DNA of 64,000 nt from Saprospiraceae bacterium (GTDB lineage: Bacteria > Bacteroidota > Bacteroidia > Chitinophagales > Saprospiraceae), in contig JADJYH010000003.1 of assembly GCA_016719855.1 (NCBI GenBank), forward strand, positions 1 to 64,000, given 5' to 3'. Below the pieces are notes generated by a model that saw only the letters and a list, made by a program, of their open reading frames with translations, had not been told where the DNA came from and made no database searches. Made by a program: the position numbers and the translations under genes. This document shows, in pieces, positions 37,711 to 46,317 of this stretch (position 1 is the first letter of the stretch; every line of letters starts with the position of its first letter).

Positions 37711-38465
37711 TCACCACTCCTGTCCTGGGTAGGCCCGCTGCAAGAACTGCATTTCTGCGAGGATGAAACCCAAGTGTTCAGAGTGGTTGCCGTCCTTTCC
37801 GCCCGATTGCATCCATGCACCAACGGGGGCCGTGAGGTTTGCGGCGGTGAGCACTTCGGCCATTTTGCCTCGATTGCTGGTTTTATTTTGGTCAAATCAA
37901 CCCCAATGCCTTGGCTGGCCATGTTTTTTTCAACTTCGTTGGGCGTGGAGAGTTCACCGGAAAAGGTCCAGAGGTCTTCGATGGCGGCTTGCATCTTGGC
38001 ATGGCTGACTTCAGTGCCGTCACCGAGGCGCAGCATCCACTCAGAGCTGAAACGGAGGTGGTAGGTGATTTCCTTCAGGGATTTTGCGGCGTAGCCGGCC
38101 AGCCATTCATCGGTGCTTTGGGTCAATGCTTGGCACATATAATAATGGTAGCTGTCAAAAATGAACTGCCGCACGATGGTGTGGGCAAAGTCGCCGTTTG
38201 GCTGCTCCACCAGCAAGGAATTCCGAAACTCCCAAGCATCACGCAGGTAAGCGTAGTCGTCCTCATCCTTGCTTGCTCCATTGGGGCCCAGCCCTTCCAG
38301 TTCGGCTATGCGTTGGTATAGGCTGCGAGCCTGTCCGGTGAGGTCGAGGGCGATGTTGGTCAGTGCTATGTCCAGCTCCATTTCAGGAGCATGGCCGCAC
38401 CATTCGCCGAGCCGATGGCCGAGGATGAGGGCGTTGTCGGCGAGTTGAAGTAGGTAGTCTTTCAT
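37711..38465 (-). CDS. paaC: Phenylacetyl-CoA epoxidase subunit PaaC (one frameshift)
   Basis: Structural subunit of the ring-1,2-phenylacetyl-CoA epoxidase, 251 aa. It begins MKDYLLQLADNALILGHRLG and keeps family motifs such as EMELDIALTNIALDLTGQAR, SLKEITYHLRFSSEWMLRLG and DGTEVSHAKMQ. The frame changes near 37863-37866. Adding one base to the run gives EAKMAEVLTAANL and the proper C-terminus, HSEHLGFILAEMQFLQRAYP. Start 38465 is chosen over 38546. It follows paaB by 85 bases of repeat-like DNA. PaaC forms a complex with PaaA and lacks a complete di-iron site. Confidence 0.92.
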
Positions 38466-38550
38466 GGATTGAGAAATCGAAGATTCACGCAAGTAATGGA
38501 GAACGGAGAATTGAAAATGGGCAAGTGCCGGATTTTCAATTTTCAATTAG

Positions 38551-38835
38551 TTACATGTGCGTCACCTCATCCGGCACACTGTAAAACGTCGGATGACGGT
38601 AGATTTTGTCCTTTGCTGGCTCGAACAATGGGTCGGAGTCGTCGGGGTCGGAAGCGGTGATGTGCTTCGATTCGACAACCCAGATGCTCACGCCTTCGTT
38701 GCGTCGGGTGTAGAGGTCACGAGCATTTTCGACCGCCATTTCGGCGTCGGAGGCGTGGAGGCTGCCCACGTGCTTGTGGCTGAGGCCGCTTTTGCTGCGG
38801 ATGAATACCTCCCAGAGTGGCCATGTATTTTTCAT
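38551..38835 (-). CDS. paaB: Phenylacetyl-CoA epoxidase subunit PaaB
   Basis: A 94-residue PaaB-family protein (WPLWEVFIRSKSGLSHKHVG, LHASDAEMAVENARDLYTRR, VWVVES-type SIWVVESKHITASDPDDS), the usual length for the family. PaaB is a non-catalytic bridging subunit of the epoxidase complex that oligomerises the PaaAC core. It is the middle gene of paaABC on the minus strand, 68 bases after paaA. Confidence 0.95.
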   Translation of the reverse strand: MKNTWPLWEVFIRSKSGLSHKHVGSLHASDAEMAVENARDLYTRRNEGVSIWVVESKHITASDPDDSDPLFEPAKDKIYRHPTFYSVPDEVTHM

Positions 38836-38903
38836 GTGCTGCGATTGTTGAATTGTTTATTGTTGAATTGTTGGGGGTGCGTGTTTCAACAAAGCACCAA
38901 GGG

Positions 38904-39866
38904 TTAAGCTGCTTTCACTGCTGCTTCGGGTGCGAGCTTGCGCTGCTCCTTTTTCTCGGCGTAGGCGATGGCGGCATCCCGCACCCAAGCACCGTCTTCG
39001 TAAGCTTTCACCCGGGCCTGCAAGCGCTGGCGGTTGCAGGGACCGTTGCCTTTCACCACGCTCCAGAACTCGTCCCAGTTGATTTCACCAAAATCGTAGT
39101 GGTCACGGGCTTCATTCCAATGGAGGGCGGGATCGGGTACGGTGAGGCCGAGGTACTCAGCCTGTGGCACGGTCACGTCCACGAACTGTTGCCGCAGTTC
39201 GTCGTTGGATTTGCGCTTGATTTTCCACTTCAAGGCTTGGTCGGAGTGGGTTGATTCGCTGTCGCTTGGGCCGAACATCATCAATGAGGGCCACCACCAG
39301 CGGTTGAGGGAGTCCTGCGCCATGGCTTTTTGTTCGGGCGAGCCTTTGGCCATTGCTATCATGATTTCGTATCCTTGGCGTTGGTGGAAGCTTTCTTCCT
39401 TGCAAATGCGCACCATCGCACGAGCGTAGGGGCCGTAAGAGGTGCGGGTGAGCATGACTTGGTTCATGATGGCGGCCCCGTCCACTAGCCACCCGATGGC
39501 ACCGATGTCGGCCCAGTTGAGGGTGGGGTAGTTGAAGATGCTGGAGTATTTGGCTTTTCCTGTCAGCAGTTGCTGTACGAGGTCGTCCCGATCGGCTCCG
39601 AGGGTTTCGGCGGCGGAATAGAGGTACAAACCGTGGCCAGCTTCGTCCTGTACTTTGGCGAGCAGGATGAGCTTGCGGCGGAGGGATGGTGCCCTGGTAA
39701 TCCAGTTACCTTCGGGCAACATCCCCACGATTTCTGAATGTGCGTGTTGGGAAATTTGGCGAATCAAGGTTTTCCGGTAGGCGTCCGGCATCCAGTCCTT
39801 TGGTTCTATTTTGGTTTCGTCGTCAATCTTGGACTGGAAAATTGTTTCAAAATTCAAGCTAGTCAT
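38904..39866 (-). CDS. paaA: Phenylacetyl-CoA epoxidase catalytic subunit PaaA
   Basis: A 320-residue di-iron oxygenase subunit that epoxidises the phenyl ring of phenylacetyl-CoA. The metal ligands are in two E-x2-H motifs, [19 protein letters not shown] and [17 protein letters not shown]. The substrate-binding segment is [20 protein letters not shown]. The length is close to the E. coli protein. It is first in the paaABC cluster. Neither paaD nor paaE is in the window, so the complete pathway must be elsewhere or incomplete. A -7 element lies at 39908-39915. Confidence 0.95.
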   Translation of the reverse strand: MTSLNFETIFQSKIDDETKIEPKDWMPDAYRKTLIRQISQHAHSEIVGMLPEGNWITRAPSLRRKLILLAKVQDEAGHGLYLYSAAETLGADRDDLVQQLLTGKAKYSSIFNYPTLNWADIGAIGWLVDGAAIMNQVMLTRTSYGPYARAMVRICKEESFHQRQGYEIMIAMAKGSPEQKAMAQDSLNRWWWPSLMMFGPSDSESTHSDQALKWKIKRKSNDELRQQFVDVTVPQAEYLGLTVPDPALHWNEARDHYDFGEINWDEFWSVVKGNGPCNRQRLQARVKAYEDGAWVRDAAIAYAEKKEQRKLAPEAAVKAA

Positions 39867-39907
39867 AATTTGGTAAGGCTGAAGTAGAAAAATACAATTT
39901 TCGTGGA

Positions 39908-39915
39908 CAAAGATA
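39908..39915 (-). promoter_or_regulatory. Minus-strand -7 element for paaABC
   Basis: The minus strand reads TATCTTTG, an exact TAnnTTTG, 42 bases before the paaA ATG at 39866. A TTG at the expected distance is not evident. Confidence 0.5.
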
Positions 39916-40098
39916 ATGTCTTTTTGGCTAGAAGGGCGAACAAGTGTTCGGGAAAATTTAAATTTTGATTGAGAATCTTGTTAATTGCGTATTTAGATTC
40001 TTGGTTTTAGGCCATGTGGCTTTTGCCAAGCGTTTCTCCTTTTGGGCATAGACAGGTCGAAAAAGCCGTGTTATTTTTCCCGTTGCTAAAGATTATTT

Positions 40099-40127
40099 TT
40101 GACAGTAAAAAGTTGTACTTATATTTG
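40099..40127 (+). promoter_or_regulatory. Promoter upstream of the alpha-oxoamine synthase
   Basis: A TTG at 40099-40101 and TATATTTG at 40120-40127, separated by 18 bases, give an exact Bacteroidota-type promoter. The predicted transcript would start near 40135, leaving a leader of about 300 bases before the ATG at 40436. Confidence 0.6.
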
Positions 40128-40134
40128 CCTTGAC

Positions 40135-40435
40135 TACCAAACATTCTTGAGTAGTTTCGTGTTTTTAAGTTTAAATGAAGGCTGTTAGATTTATACCCAA
40201 CAGATTTTTACGTGTTAGATGCTTGTAATTTTTCCTTGCTTACCTACTTATTCAGCCAAATTGTAAAACATTTTTAGCGTCAAATTAAAGTGCAGCTACG
40301 TTGTAGCCTGTATTTGCAATTTGAAAAATCACGTCCATGTGAGCTTAGACCGTAGTGAGGGTCTATGTTGCCGCTTGTTCTCGAAATTCGATTACGGAAG
40401 TATTTTATTTGTTAACCAAGGATTAATTCAAACAG
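40135..40435 (+). promoter_or_regulatory. Long untranslated leader of the synthase-kinase operon
   Basis: About 300 bases without a convincing reading frame lie between the predicted transcription start and the synthase ATG. The segment 40290-40350 contains short inverted matches such as CTACGTTGTAGC. I cannot assign a riboswitch class. The gap from 39867 holds the two divergent promoters and otherwise nothing recognised. Confidence 0.3.
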
Positions 40436-41725
40436 ATGACAGCACAAAACAGTAGCCAAGTAGAAATTGTCAACAGGATTGTTTTCAAATTGCGGGAACA
40501 GGGCATTGCCCATTTGAAATTGGATGATGTTCCAATGTCGAACAGAAGGACAATCCATAATGAAGGTAAGGAGCTTCTTAATTTTTCATCCTGCAATTAT
40601 GTCGGCTTGGAAGCTGACGAGCGCCTAAAGCGGGCTGCGATTGAAGCCATTGAACGGTATGGCACCCAGTATTACTGCGTAAGAGCTTACACCTCCTTGA
40701 ATTATTACCAAGAGTTGGAACACCAGATGAAGCAAATCTTCGGATTTCCAGCGGTGGTGATGCCAACGACGATGCTAGGGCATCTATCATGTTTGCCATC
40801 CTTGGTAGGTAGTGAAGATGCCGTTATTTTAGACCACCAGGTACACACCAGCGTACAAATGACTGTTAAGATTTTGAAGTCAAATGGCGTTCATACCGAA
40901 ATGATACGGCACAACAGGATGGACTACCTGGAGAGCCGCATCCTCAAATTGAGAAACGAATACAAAAAAATCTGGTACTTGGCCGATGGCGTTTACTCGA
41001 TGTACGGCAACATTGCGCCGATGGGTGATTTGTACCAGCTCATGCAACGTTACGAACAGTTCCATCTATACATTGATGACTCGCACGGTATGAGTTGGAC
41101 TGGCAAACATGGTTCAGGAACCGTGTTGGACGGAATGCCCTTTCATCCACACTTGGTGCTTGTCACATCGTTGGGGAAAGCATTTGGTGCTTCAGGTGGC
41201 GTTGCGGTTTTCCATGACCAAGCTACCAAGGATCTGGTGATGAACACAGGCAGCCCACTGATATTTACAGGGCCGCTACAACCTGCCACTTTGGGAGCAG
41301 CTGTGGCGTCGGCAAAAATTCATCTTAGCGATGAAATTTTGGATTTGCAAAACCGACTGAAAAGCAAGATTGACTATTTCGAAGAAAAGGCGAAATCATT
41401 GCAATTGCCAATCATCAGCAAAGACAACACTCCGATTTTTTTCCTTGGCGTAAGCCGCTTCGAAGTTGCATGTAAGCTGGTTAAGGCGCTTTTGGATGCC
41501 GGTTTTTTTGCCGGAATGGCTTGTTATCCGAGTGTTCCCTATAACAACACGGGCGTTAGATTTATGGTAACGCTGAACCATACCGAATCTGACTTCGATA
41601 ACCTTTTGGAAACTGTTGCAGCTTTGTTGCCCGACATCTTAGTTTCAGAGAACTTTTCTATGGAGCAAATTTGGAAAGCATTTAGCAAAGACTCCGCAGC
41701 AGTCAAAAGTGTGGAAGCTGGGTAA
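40436..41725 (+). CDS. PLP-dependent alpha-oxoamine synthase
   Basis: A 429-residue aminotransferase-fold enzyme of the alpha-oxoamine synthase group, which condenses an amino acid with an acyl-thioester, as do AONS/BioF, KBL, serine palmitoyltransferase and the autoinducer synthases CqsA and LqsA. Visible motifs: FSSCNYVGLEADERLKRAAI, RYGTQYYCVRAYTSLNYYQE, LADGVYSMYGNIAPMGDL, YIDDSHGMSWTGKHGSG, and Lys248 in VTSLGKAFGASGGVAVF, the PLP Schiff-base Lys. No biotin or sphingolipid genes are adjacent. A sensor kinase follows 54 bases later. The product is unknown. Confidence 0.88.
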   Translation: MTAQNSSQVEIVNRIVFKLREQGIAHLKLDDVPMSNRRTIHNEGKELLNFSSCNYVGLEADERLKRAAIEAIERYGTQYYCVRAYTSLNYYQELEHQMKQIFGFPAVVMPTTMLGHLSCLPSLVGSEDAVILDHQVHTSVQMTVKILKSNGVHTEMIRHNRMDYLESRILKLRNEYKKIWYLADGVYSMYGNIAPMGDLYQLMQRYEQFHLYIDDSHGMSWTGKHGSGTVLDGMPFHPHLVLVTSLGKAFGASGGVAVFHDQATKDLVMNTGSPLIFTGPLQPATLGAAVASAKIHLSDEILDLQNRLKSKIDYFEEKAKSLQLPIISKDNTPIFFLGVSRFEVACKLVKALLDAGFFAGMACYPSVPYNNTGVRFMVTLNHTESDFDNLLETVAALLPDILVSENFSMEQIWKAFSKDSAAVKSVEAG

Positions 41726-41779
41726 TTGGCAGAAATATTGTAATACCCTGAGTTGAGCTTATATTACTCAACTCAATCG

Positions 41780-43156
41780 ATGCGTAACATAAAAAGATTT
41801 TTCCAATTCATTGGTGAGAAATATGATGATTACTTTATTGCGAAAGGTTTAATGACTTCACCATTAGACCTCCGAAAAGCACGTGTACTAGTTTTCATTC
41901 ATCTTTTTACTATTTCTATTGGTGTAGCTTTTGAAATTACCAACCGTCTTTATCCTGGTCTTGATAGCCCAGCAACTCTTTTTGGTATTCTGTTAGTGAT
42001 AATACTGGTAATCATCTTCAAAAGATTTGGTAATTTTTTGATTTCCGGCAACCTGATAGCGTTAATATTTTTCATTATTTTATTGGATTCGGTTTTTTCT
42101 ACCGGCGGCCTCTACTCAGACAACCTGCTCTGGATGATGGCAGCGCCACTTCTCGGGCTATTATTCGCAAGCTCCAGGTCCGGCATAGTTTGGCTAGTAC
42201 TATTGATTGGTACAACTTGCTACATGTTTGTTCTTGACCTCCAATCGCCAGGGGTCTATCGGGAACAGACGGCGGAATTGGACGGGATGTACTACTTGAT
42301 TACTTACTGCGGCCTGTTTATCATGTTGGTGGGCACTGTCCTGATTTTTGCCACCGGGCAATCCATGATTATTAGGGCATTGGACGAAAAACAAAAGGAG
42401 CTTACCAAACAAAAAGCTGAACTCTCCCGCCAAACTCAGGCGCTCATCGAGGCTGAAGAAAAACTAAAGTCCATCAACACGGAGCTGGAACAATTTGCCT
42501 ATTCTGCATCGCACGACTTGAAAGAACCGCTTCGCATGATAGGAAGCTACGTTAACCTTGTCAAACGGAAACTCGGCACCGACCTCGACAGCAACACCGT
42601 GGAATACATGCGGTTCATCACCGACGGCGTGAATCGGATGGAAAAAATGCTAAATGACCTGTTGCTCTATTCCAGATTGGGTCGAAACGATGTGCAACTA
42701 AAGGATTACGACCTCAACGATACCTTGTTGGTCGTCATGCAGAACTTGATGTCCTCAATGGAGCGCACCGATACTGCCATTTATGCCAACAATTTGCCGG
42801 TAATCCGTTCTTCGTCCGTCGAGATGATTCAGCTTTTCCAAAACCTAATCTCAAATTCCATCAAATTCCGAAAGCCCGGCATGCCCCCTGTTATTGGAAT
42901 AACCTACCACGAGGAGCCTGACCGCCACCGGTTCATGTTTATGGACAACGGGATTGGGATACCAGAAAAAGCAGGCAAAGCGTCTTCAATATTTTTTGAA
43001 CGCCTCCATTCCATTCAGGACTACGAGGGTAGCGGGATAGGGCTTGCCACTTGCAAGAAAATCGTGAACAACCTGGGCGGCTCCATCTGGGTGGAGCCTG
43101 AAAAGCAGGATGGTACCACCTTTGTTTTTACCATTCCCAAGTCAAGAAACAACTGA
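41780..43156 (+). CDS. Six-TM sensor histidine kinase
   Basis: A 458-residue membrane kinase. Six hydrophobic helices in the first 200 residues include ARVLVFIHLFTISIGVAF, PATLFGILLVIILVIIF, FLISGNLIALIFFIILLDSV, MAAPLLGLLF, GIVWLVLLIGTTCYMFVLD and YYLITYCGLFIMLVGTVLIF. A coiled linker follows, then HisKA with ASHDLKEPLRMIGSYVNLV and HATPase_c with FQNLISNSIKFR (N box), MDNGIGIP (G1) and GSGIGLATCKKIVNNLGG (G2). There is no receiver domain. The start ATG at 41780 is preferred over an upstream TTG. It is cotranscribed with the synthase and may sense its product; the six-TM layout resembles CqsS and LqsS. Confidence 0.9.
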   Translation: MRNIKRFFQFIGEKYDDYFIAKGLMTSPLDLRKARVLVFIHLFTISIGVAFEITNRLYPGLDSPATLFGILLVIILVIIFKRFGNFLISGNLIALIFFIILLDSVFSTGGLYSDNLLWMMAAPLLGLLFASSRSGIVWLVLLIGTTCYMFVLDLQSPGVYREQTAELDGMYYLITYCGLFIMLVGTVLIFATGQSMIIRALDEKQKELTKQKAELSRQTQALIEAEEKLKSINTELEQFAYSASHDLKEPLRMIGSYVNLVKRKLGTDLDSNTVEYMRFITDGVNRMEKMLNDLLLYSRLGRNDVQLKDYDLNDTLLVVMQNLMSSMERTDTAIYANNLPVIRSSSVEMIQLFQNLISNSIKFRKPGMPPVIGITYHEEPDRHRFMFMDNGIGIPEKAGKASSIFFERLHSIQDYEGSGIGLATCKKIVNNLGGSIWVEPEKQDGTTFVFTIPKSRNN

Positions 43157-43245
43157 GGCCAGTTGTTGAAACTCGGTGGCAAGAAAATTCAAAATCGGTA
43201 TTTTGCCGTTTCAACTGACTGCGAACCGCTCATTTTTCAACCGAC

Positions 43246-43767
43246 TTAATCAAATCCACTTCTTCCAACTGCATCAAGGTTAAGGCTGCCGTAGTAGGCG
43301 GTATTGATATTTTTCCGCCATTTCACGTAATAGGTAATCTGCCCCGTATGGTAGGAGAAATGCTCCACCACGTGCATCAATACGCTGACGCCATTCTCCG
43401 TGAATCCTTGTACTTCAACGGGTTGCAAGATTTTTTCAGCCGTCAAGTTGTTCAGCACCTTGTTTACTTCCTCCATCAGTTCGTCCAGGTGCCGTATCAA
43501 AATGGAAGTTGGGAAAGGGCCCCGCTCATCAAACTCCTGCTGCCTGCGGCGGTTGTCGGTGTAGCCACCCAAGCCGCTCAAAAGCCACTGCCGCACATTG
43601 CCACAGAGGTGCAGCACGAGGTTCCCGACGCTGTTGCTGTTTTCGTTGGGGCGGTACCAGATTTCCTCTGTATTTAACTCGGCAAGGCATTTTTTGATGC
43701 GCGGCACATTTTCGTCCATCAATCGGCGGCGCACTTCCCGGATGAGCAGTTCACGATATTCTTCCAT
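43246..43767 (-). CDS. DinB/DUF1572-family protein
   Basis: A 173-residue four-helix-bundle protein. Metal-ligand candidates are in SVGNLVLHLCGNVRQWLLSG and LMHVVEHFSYHTGQITYYVK. It is of the DUF1572/DinB type. The start MEEYRELLIREVRRRLMDEN at 43767 is taken because it begins the first helix. It is convergent with the kinase gene. Its enzymatic role is unknown. Confidence 0.85.
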   Translation of the reverse strand: MEEYRELLIREVRRRLMDENVPRIKKCLAELNTEEIWYRPNENSNSVGNLVLHLCGNVRQWLLSGLGGYTDNRRRQQEFDERGPFPTSILIRHLDELMEEVNKVLNNLTAEKILQPVEVQGFTENGVSVLMHVVEHFSYHTGQITYYVKWRKNINTAYYGSLNLDAVGRSGFD

Positions 43768-43922
43768 TTTTTTAAGCTTTGATTTATCGCCAAAGGTTAA
43801 AAAAAAGCTTGTAACCTGACACAAATTTTCAGGATTGCACTACCTTTCGGCCCCAGCTTTGTCCCACCCAGTCCACACCTGCAATTTAAGTCATTGATTT
43901 TCAACCACTAAACATTGATGTC

Positions 43923-44384
43923 ATGAAAAAAATCTTTTACCTACTGGTGTTTGCCGTGTTGTTTGCGGCATGTGACCCTTACCATTATGGAGAAACCACT
44001 TTCATTGAGTTGAAAAAAGACCCCTGTTTCGGCGTCTGTCCCGTGTACAGCTTTAAGCTCGACGGCAAGGGCAACGCCAGCTTCACGGGCACTCGCAACG
44101 TGCCGAAGCAGGGCAACTGGACCAGGAAACTAGCGCCCGAAGCCACCAATTCGCTTTTCAAAGCCTTTGAGCAAAGCAATTTCGCCCAGTTTCAGGACGA
44201 GTACACGGCGCAGGTGACCGACCTTCCCACTACTTGGGTGACTTTCAATAACGGTATCATCAACAAGACTATCAAAGACTACTACGGCTCACCAGAAGCA
44301 TTGAAAAACCTTGAAAAAATGGTGGAAACCATCGCAGAGGAGGACACTGGCTGGATACAAACAAACGAAAACCCTGGCAACTAG
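43923..44384 (+). CDS. DUF6438-like lipoprotein
   Basis: A 153-residue lipoprotein (MKKIFYLLVFAVLFAAC). The mature part shows the DUF6438 pattern, with TTFIELKKDPCFGVCPVYSF (two Cys separated by three residues), KLDGKGNASFTGTRNVPKQG and the later TTWVTFNNGIINKTIKDYYG. Function is unknown. It is monocistronic, with a terminator just after it. Confidence 0.82.
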   Translation: MKKIFYLLVFAVLFAACDPYHYGETTFIELKKDPCFGVCPVYSFKLDGKGNASFTGTRNVPKQGNWTRKLAPEATNSLFKAFEQSNFAQFQDEYTAQVTDLPTTWVTFNNGIINKTIKDYYGSPEALKNLEKMVETIAEEDTGWIQTNENPGN

Positions 44385-44421
44385 GCCCGCACACAAAAAA
44401 TCCCGGATAACGGGAAAATCT

Positions 44422-44449
44422 GGTGCTCCGATTTCGGAGCGCCTTTTTT
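44422..44449 (+). terminator. Rho-independent terminator after the DUF6438 gene
   Basis: GGTGCTCCG pairs with CGGAGCGCC (one G-T pair) across an ATTT loop, followed by TTTTTTG. It lies 38 bases after the stop at 44384. Confidence 0.75.
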
Positions 44450-44503
44450 GTTTTTGGATAAATGCTTTTTTCGAACTTTGTTGCTCAAAACCTCATCCAA
44501 AGA

Positions 44504-45382
44504 ATGGCAACGATGTCACAACCACCCACCACCAACCAACCCGGATACCTCGATAAAGGGATGGACATCATCCATCAGTTCGTGGCTACCATTATCCTCC
44601 ACAAAAAAGCCGTTGAATTCATCCGAGAGCAAAAGCCGTGGCAGGGCATGGATAGGCTCGGTTGGGTACTTTGGGTGATGGCCATTTCGGCAGCGCTGAT
44701 CAGTTTCCAGTTCTTCCAGGAGATGTTCCACACTATTAAAGAAGTACGAGACAACCAACTTCCCATTTCGGCGGGTTTGGCCAGTACATTTTCCTTTGAA
44801 AAAATAGCTTGGATAGCGCAGGGCAGCCGCAAGTACCTCATCATGATTGTGCTGCAACTTGTGGTTTTTTATACCATCCAGAAAACCCTTGAAATACGCA
44901 TCGGTCGCAAACCGGCACTGACCACCAAGGCATTTATTGATGCCCAGTTCCGCATTATTTCTTCAACCATACTTGCATGGGTGCTCGAAACCATCACCCG
45001 GTTTTTGGTGGTCAATCTCGCCCTCGGCATCCTTGGCTTCCACTGGTTGAAACAGCCAACTGGGTTCGTCATCCAGTGCTATTTTTTGGGCTTCGCAATG
45101 ATTGACAACTACCATGGTTGTTTTGGGATGAAGGTTTCGCAAAGCGAAAAACGCACCCGAAAAGCAGCCGTTGGGGTAGCAATTGCAATAGGATTGGTGG
45201 CCCAGCTACTGATGCACGTGCCGCTTATCGGTGCCTTCGCTGCCACGATGCTCGGTGCGGTGGTAGCTACTTTGGCCATGGAGCGCTTTGCGCCAGTCAC
45301 TGAGGAGGAGCACCTGGCTTTCATTGCGGAGCAACAAAGAAGGAAATCAAAAAGGCCAAAAGACGAGCATTCAGGCGAGTGA
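44504..45382 (+). CDS. Multispanning membrane protein of unknown family
   Basis: A 292-residue protein with about five to six hydrophobic helices: LGWVLWVMAISAALISFQFF, YLIMIVLQLVVFYTIQ, FRIISSTILAWVLETITRFL, VVNLALGILGF, VAIAIGLVAQLLMHVPLIGA. A cytoplasmic Lys/Arg-rich tail ends it. It resembles EI24-like or uncharacterised membrane proteins of Bacteroidota, but I cannot name it confidently. The ATG at 44504 is chosen; the terminator at 44422-44449 lies just upstream. Confidence 0.7.
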   Translation: MATMSQPPTTNQPGYLDKGMDIIHQFVATIILHKKAVEFIREQKPWQGMDRLGWVLWVMAISAALISFQFFQEMFHTIKEVRDNQLPISAGLASTFSFEKIAWIAQGSRKYLIMIVLQLVVFYTIQKTLEIRIGRKPALTTKAFIDAQFRIISSTILAWVLETITRFLVVNLALGILGFHWLKQPTGFVIQCYFLGFAMIDNYHGCFGMKVSQSEKRTRKAAVGVAIAIGLVAQLLMHVPLIGAFAATMLGAVVATLAMERFAPVTEEEHLAFIAEQQRRKSKRPKDEHSGE

Positions 45383-45505
45383 AGTTACAGAAAGGCTGTT
45401 TTAGCCAAAGTCGGTAAAACGCACCGTCCCGTCGAAGAAAATCAGCATCGGTAAAATTACATGCTTAGACTTGGAGACTTTTTACGAAATTCAACTTTTT
45501 AAAAA

Positions 45506-46225
45506 ATGGAAGATTTAATCAAATCAGCAGCCGAAGGGCTCAAATCAAAAGTTATGAACGATTTCAAAGACGTGAAAAAAGAGCGTGAAAAACACGCCGA
45601 AACCATCGTCCGCAACCACGTGCTGTTCAGCATGGGCGCCGGGGCCATCCCTGTGCCAGTGGCCGATGTGCTGGCCGTGAGCGCCTCCCAGTTGGACATG
45701 ATTCGCCAACTCTGCAAGGTGTACGACATGGACTTCAGTGAGACCCAGGGCAAGGCCATCGTCAGTTCGCTGACGGCTTCCACCTTGGGCAGGATTGGAG
45801 CGGCGAGCTTGGCAAAGCTGATTCCGGTAGTGGGGACCATAGTGGGCAGCGTGGCTAATGCCATCATGGCGGGTGCCTCCACTTATGCGCTCGGCCAGGT
45901 GTTCAAAACGCATTTCGACACGGGTGGAACCATCCTCGACTTCGATGCGGCACGCCTGAAAAAGCTCTACAAAGAGCAGTTTGAAAAGGGCAAAACTGTG
46001 GCCGAGGAGCTTCGCAAACAACAGGAAGCTAAGCGAAAAGCGGAGGCGGCAGCGGCTAATGCCCCTGAGCCGACTAGCGACGAGTACGTGCCAGACCCTG
46101 CTGCCCAAAAGTCCTCGGCTGATGCCGACGTCATTACCCGCCTGAAGGAACTTGGTGAACTCAAGGCGGGCGGTATCATCACAGAAGAGGAGTTTGATAA
46201 GATGAAAAAGCGGATAATGGAGTAG
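45506..46225 (+). CDS. DUF697 protein with C-terminal SHOCT domain
   Basis: A 239-residue protein. The first 165 residues match DUF697 (HVLFSMGAGAIPVPVADVLA, AVSASQLDMIRQLCKVYDMD, SLAKLIPVVGTIVGSVANAI), with two hydrophobic helices that may insert into the membrane. After an Ala/Lys-rich linker the C-terminus is a SHOCT module (VITRLKELGELKAGGIITEE, EFDKMKKRIME), a short oligomerisation domain. DUF697 often pairs with GTPases; none is adjacent. It is convergent with tsaD. Confidence 0.87.
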   Translation: MEDLIKSAAEGLKSKVMNDFKDVKKEREKHAETIVRNHVLFSMGAGAIPVPVADVLAVSASQLDMIRQLCKVYDMDFSETQGKAIVSSLTASTLGRIGAASLAKLIPVVGTIVGSVANAIMAGASTYALGQVFKTHFDTGGTILDFDAARLKKLYKEQFEKGKTVAEELRKQQEAKRKAEAAAANAPEPTSDEYVPDPAAQKSSADADVITRLKELGELKAGGIITEEEFDKMKKRIME

Positions 46226-46228
46226 ATA

Positions 46229-46317
46229 ATTGAGTTATTGGGCAATTGGGTTATTAAAGCATTGAATATCAATGGCTTGCGTAATCGCCCAATAACCCAA
46301 TCGCCCAATAACTCAAT
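46229..46317. terminator. 27-bp inverted repeat between convergent genes
   Basis: The arms 46229-46255 and 46291-46317 match at 26 of 27 positions and are built from TTGAGTTATTGGG-like repeats. It sits between the stops of the DUF697 gene (46225) and tsaD (46313), overlapping the latter's end, so it may act as a bidirectional end structure. There is no T tract. Confidence 0.45.

Noticed and set aside
40436..41725. Naming the alpha-oxoamine synthase bioF, spt or cqsA
   Set aside because: The family is clear but the substrate-specific motifs and neighbours do not decide between the subfamilies, so no gene symbol is given.
46229..46317. The inverted repeat near tsaD as a mobile element
   Set aside because: It is made of simple TTATTGGG-type phrases, lies exactly between convergent stops and lacks defined ends, so an end-of-transcript structure is more likely.
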